Shown here: positions 33,107-33,275 of the stretch, piece after piece | Numbering within the stretch: position 1 is the first letter of the stretch | How the letters are laid out: the number at the start of each line of letters is the position of its first letter | Assembly (NCBI GenBank): GCA_045637205.1 | Contig: JAZTYY010000047.1 | Coordinates: 1-33,275, forward strand | DNA: 33,275 nt | Origin: RGIG4608 sp045637205 | GTDB taxonomy: Bacteria > Bacillota > Clostridia > Oscillospirales > CAG-272 | Reading direction: 5' to 3' | The notes under the pieces: model-generated | The model's database searches: none | What the model saw: only the letters and a program-made list of their open reading frames with translations | What the model was told of the DNA's origin: nothing | Made by a program: the position numbers and the translations under genes

Positions 33107-33275
33107 TTATTCATGAAATCTGAAACTAAGTTCTACAGTTCCATCATCCGCTTTAAGATAACTCATACCTATCATTCTCTTATCATAAGGTTGACTATAC
33201 TTAACATTTTGAGCATCTAATTTTTCAACCTGAGCAATCACTATATAAATAGTACCTGAATTTCCAAGAAAAGTA
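33107..33275 (-). CDS. C-terminal end of an unrecognised protein (5' end beyond the window)
   Basis: The frame is open from the right edge to TAA at 33107, giving the last 55 residues of a protein. The visible part has alternating hydrophobic residues (GTIYIVIAQVEKL, then TVELSFRFHE at the end), suggesting a beta-sheet domain. It also holds YDKRMIGMSYL. The frame choice is supported by its open length and by the placement of the small ORF and terminator after it. No family is recognised from so short a piece. Confidence 0.6.
   Translation of the reverse strand, partial: TFLGNSGTIYIVIAQVEKLDAQNVKYSQPYDKRMIGMSYLKADDGTVELSFRFHE

Noticed and set aside
1..33275. CRISPR arrays, rRNA, insertion sequences, integrases
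   Set aside because: Reading through both strands showed no spaced direct-repeat array, rRNA-like sequence, transposase or integrase.

Overview
The window looks like a chromosomal segment of a low-GC Gram-positive bacterium of the class Clostridia, probably an uncultured gut-type lineage. The grounds are the paired glgC/glgD genes, the Firmicutes-type order holB-ricT-trmN6, an ECF transporter module next to truA, a ClpE-like ATPase, DUF951 and YfhO proteins, strong AGGAGG ribosome binding sites, and TTGACA/TATAAT promoters with roughly 25-nt leaders. No species call is possible from the sequence alone.

Layout. (1) 1-1356 (+): the 3' part of a visibly more A/T-rich gene coding for a DEDDh exonuclease joined to a basic linker and a NUMOD1-like C-terminus. 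It is followed by a hairpin and about 170 bp with no convincing gene, and resembles the edge of an accessory region. (2) 4636-1611 (-): a lipoprotein with two His/Cys repeats, a GNAT acetyltransferase, smpB and a UPF0371/DUF1846 protein, closed by a strong terminator. (3) 12934-4760 (-): a compact glycogen operon glgC-glgD-glgA-glgP-GH13, from a good promoter at 13041-13013 to a terminator near 4730. It has no branching enzyme gene. (4) 13157-18033 (+): holB-ricT, then a separately promoted 2[4Fe-4S] ferredoxin, then trmN6-like methyltransferase, TtcA-family PP-loop protein and nnrD. (5) 18809-18072 (-): a lone lipoprotein with its own promoter. (6) 27980-18992 (-): a tightly packed nine-gene run ruvC, RlmI-like methyltransferase, ecfA1, ecfA2, ecfT, truA, DUF5711, cvpA and clpE-like. 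(7) 28160-32968 (+): DUF951, YfhO-family membrane protein, ruvA, ruvB. (8) 33275-33013 (-): the C-terminal end of an unrecognised protein plus a possible 17-residue acidic peptide gene, sharing a terminator with ruvB.

How the genes fit together. GlgC/GlgD make ADP-glucose, GlgA polymerises it, and GlgP with the GH13 enzyme would remobilise or trim the glucan. The ruvC run and the DUF951-yfhO-ruvAB run diverge from one AT-rich interval, so the three Holliday-junction genes are split head-to-head. A degenerate LexA-type palindrome sits inside the ruvC promoter spacer. EcfA1/A2/T form the energising module of an ECF vitamin transporter, with no S component here. Translation and RNA quality functions (SmpB, TruA, TrmN6, TtcA) are scattered among them.

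Most of the window is ordinary core chromosome. The least explained pieces are the exonuclease-NUMOD1 gene at the left edge, the duplicated H/C/C/C lipoprotein, the LexA-like site at ruvC, and the small acidic ORF at the right edge.
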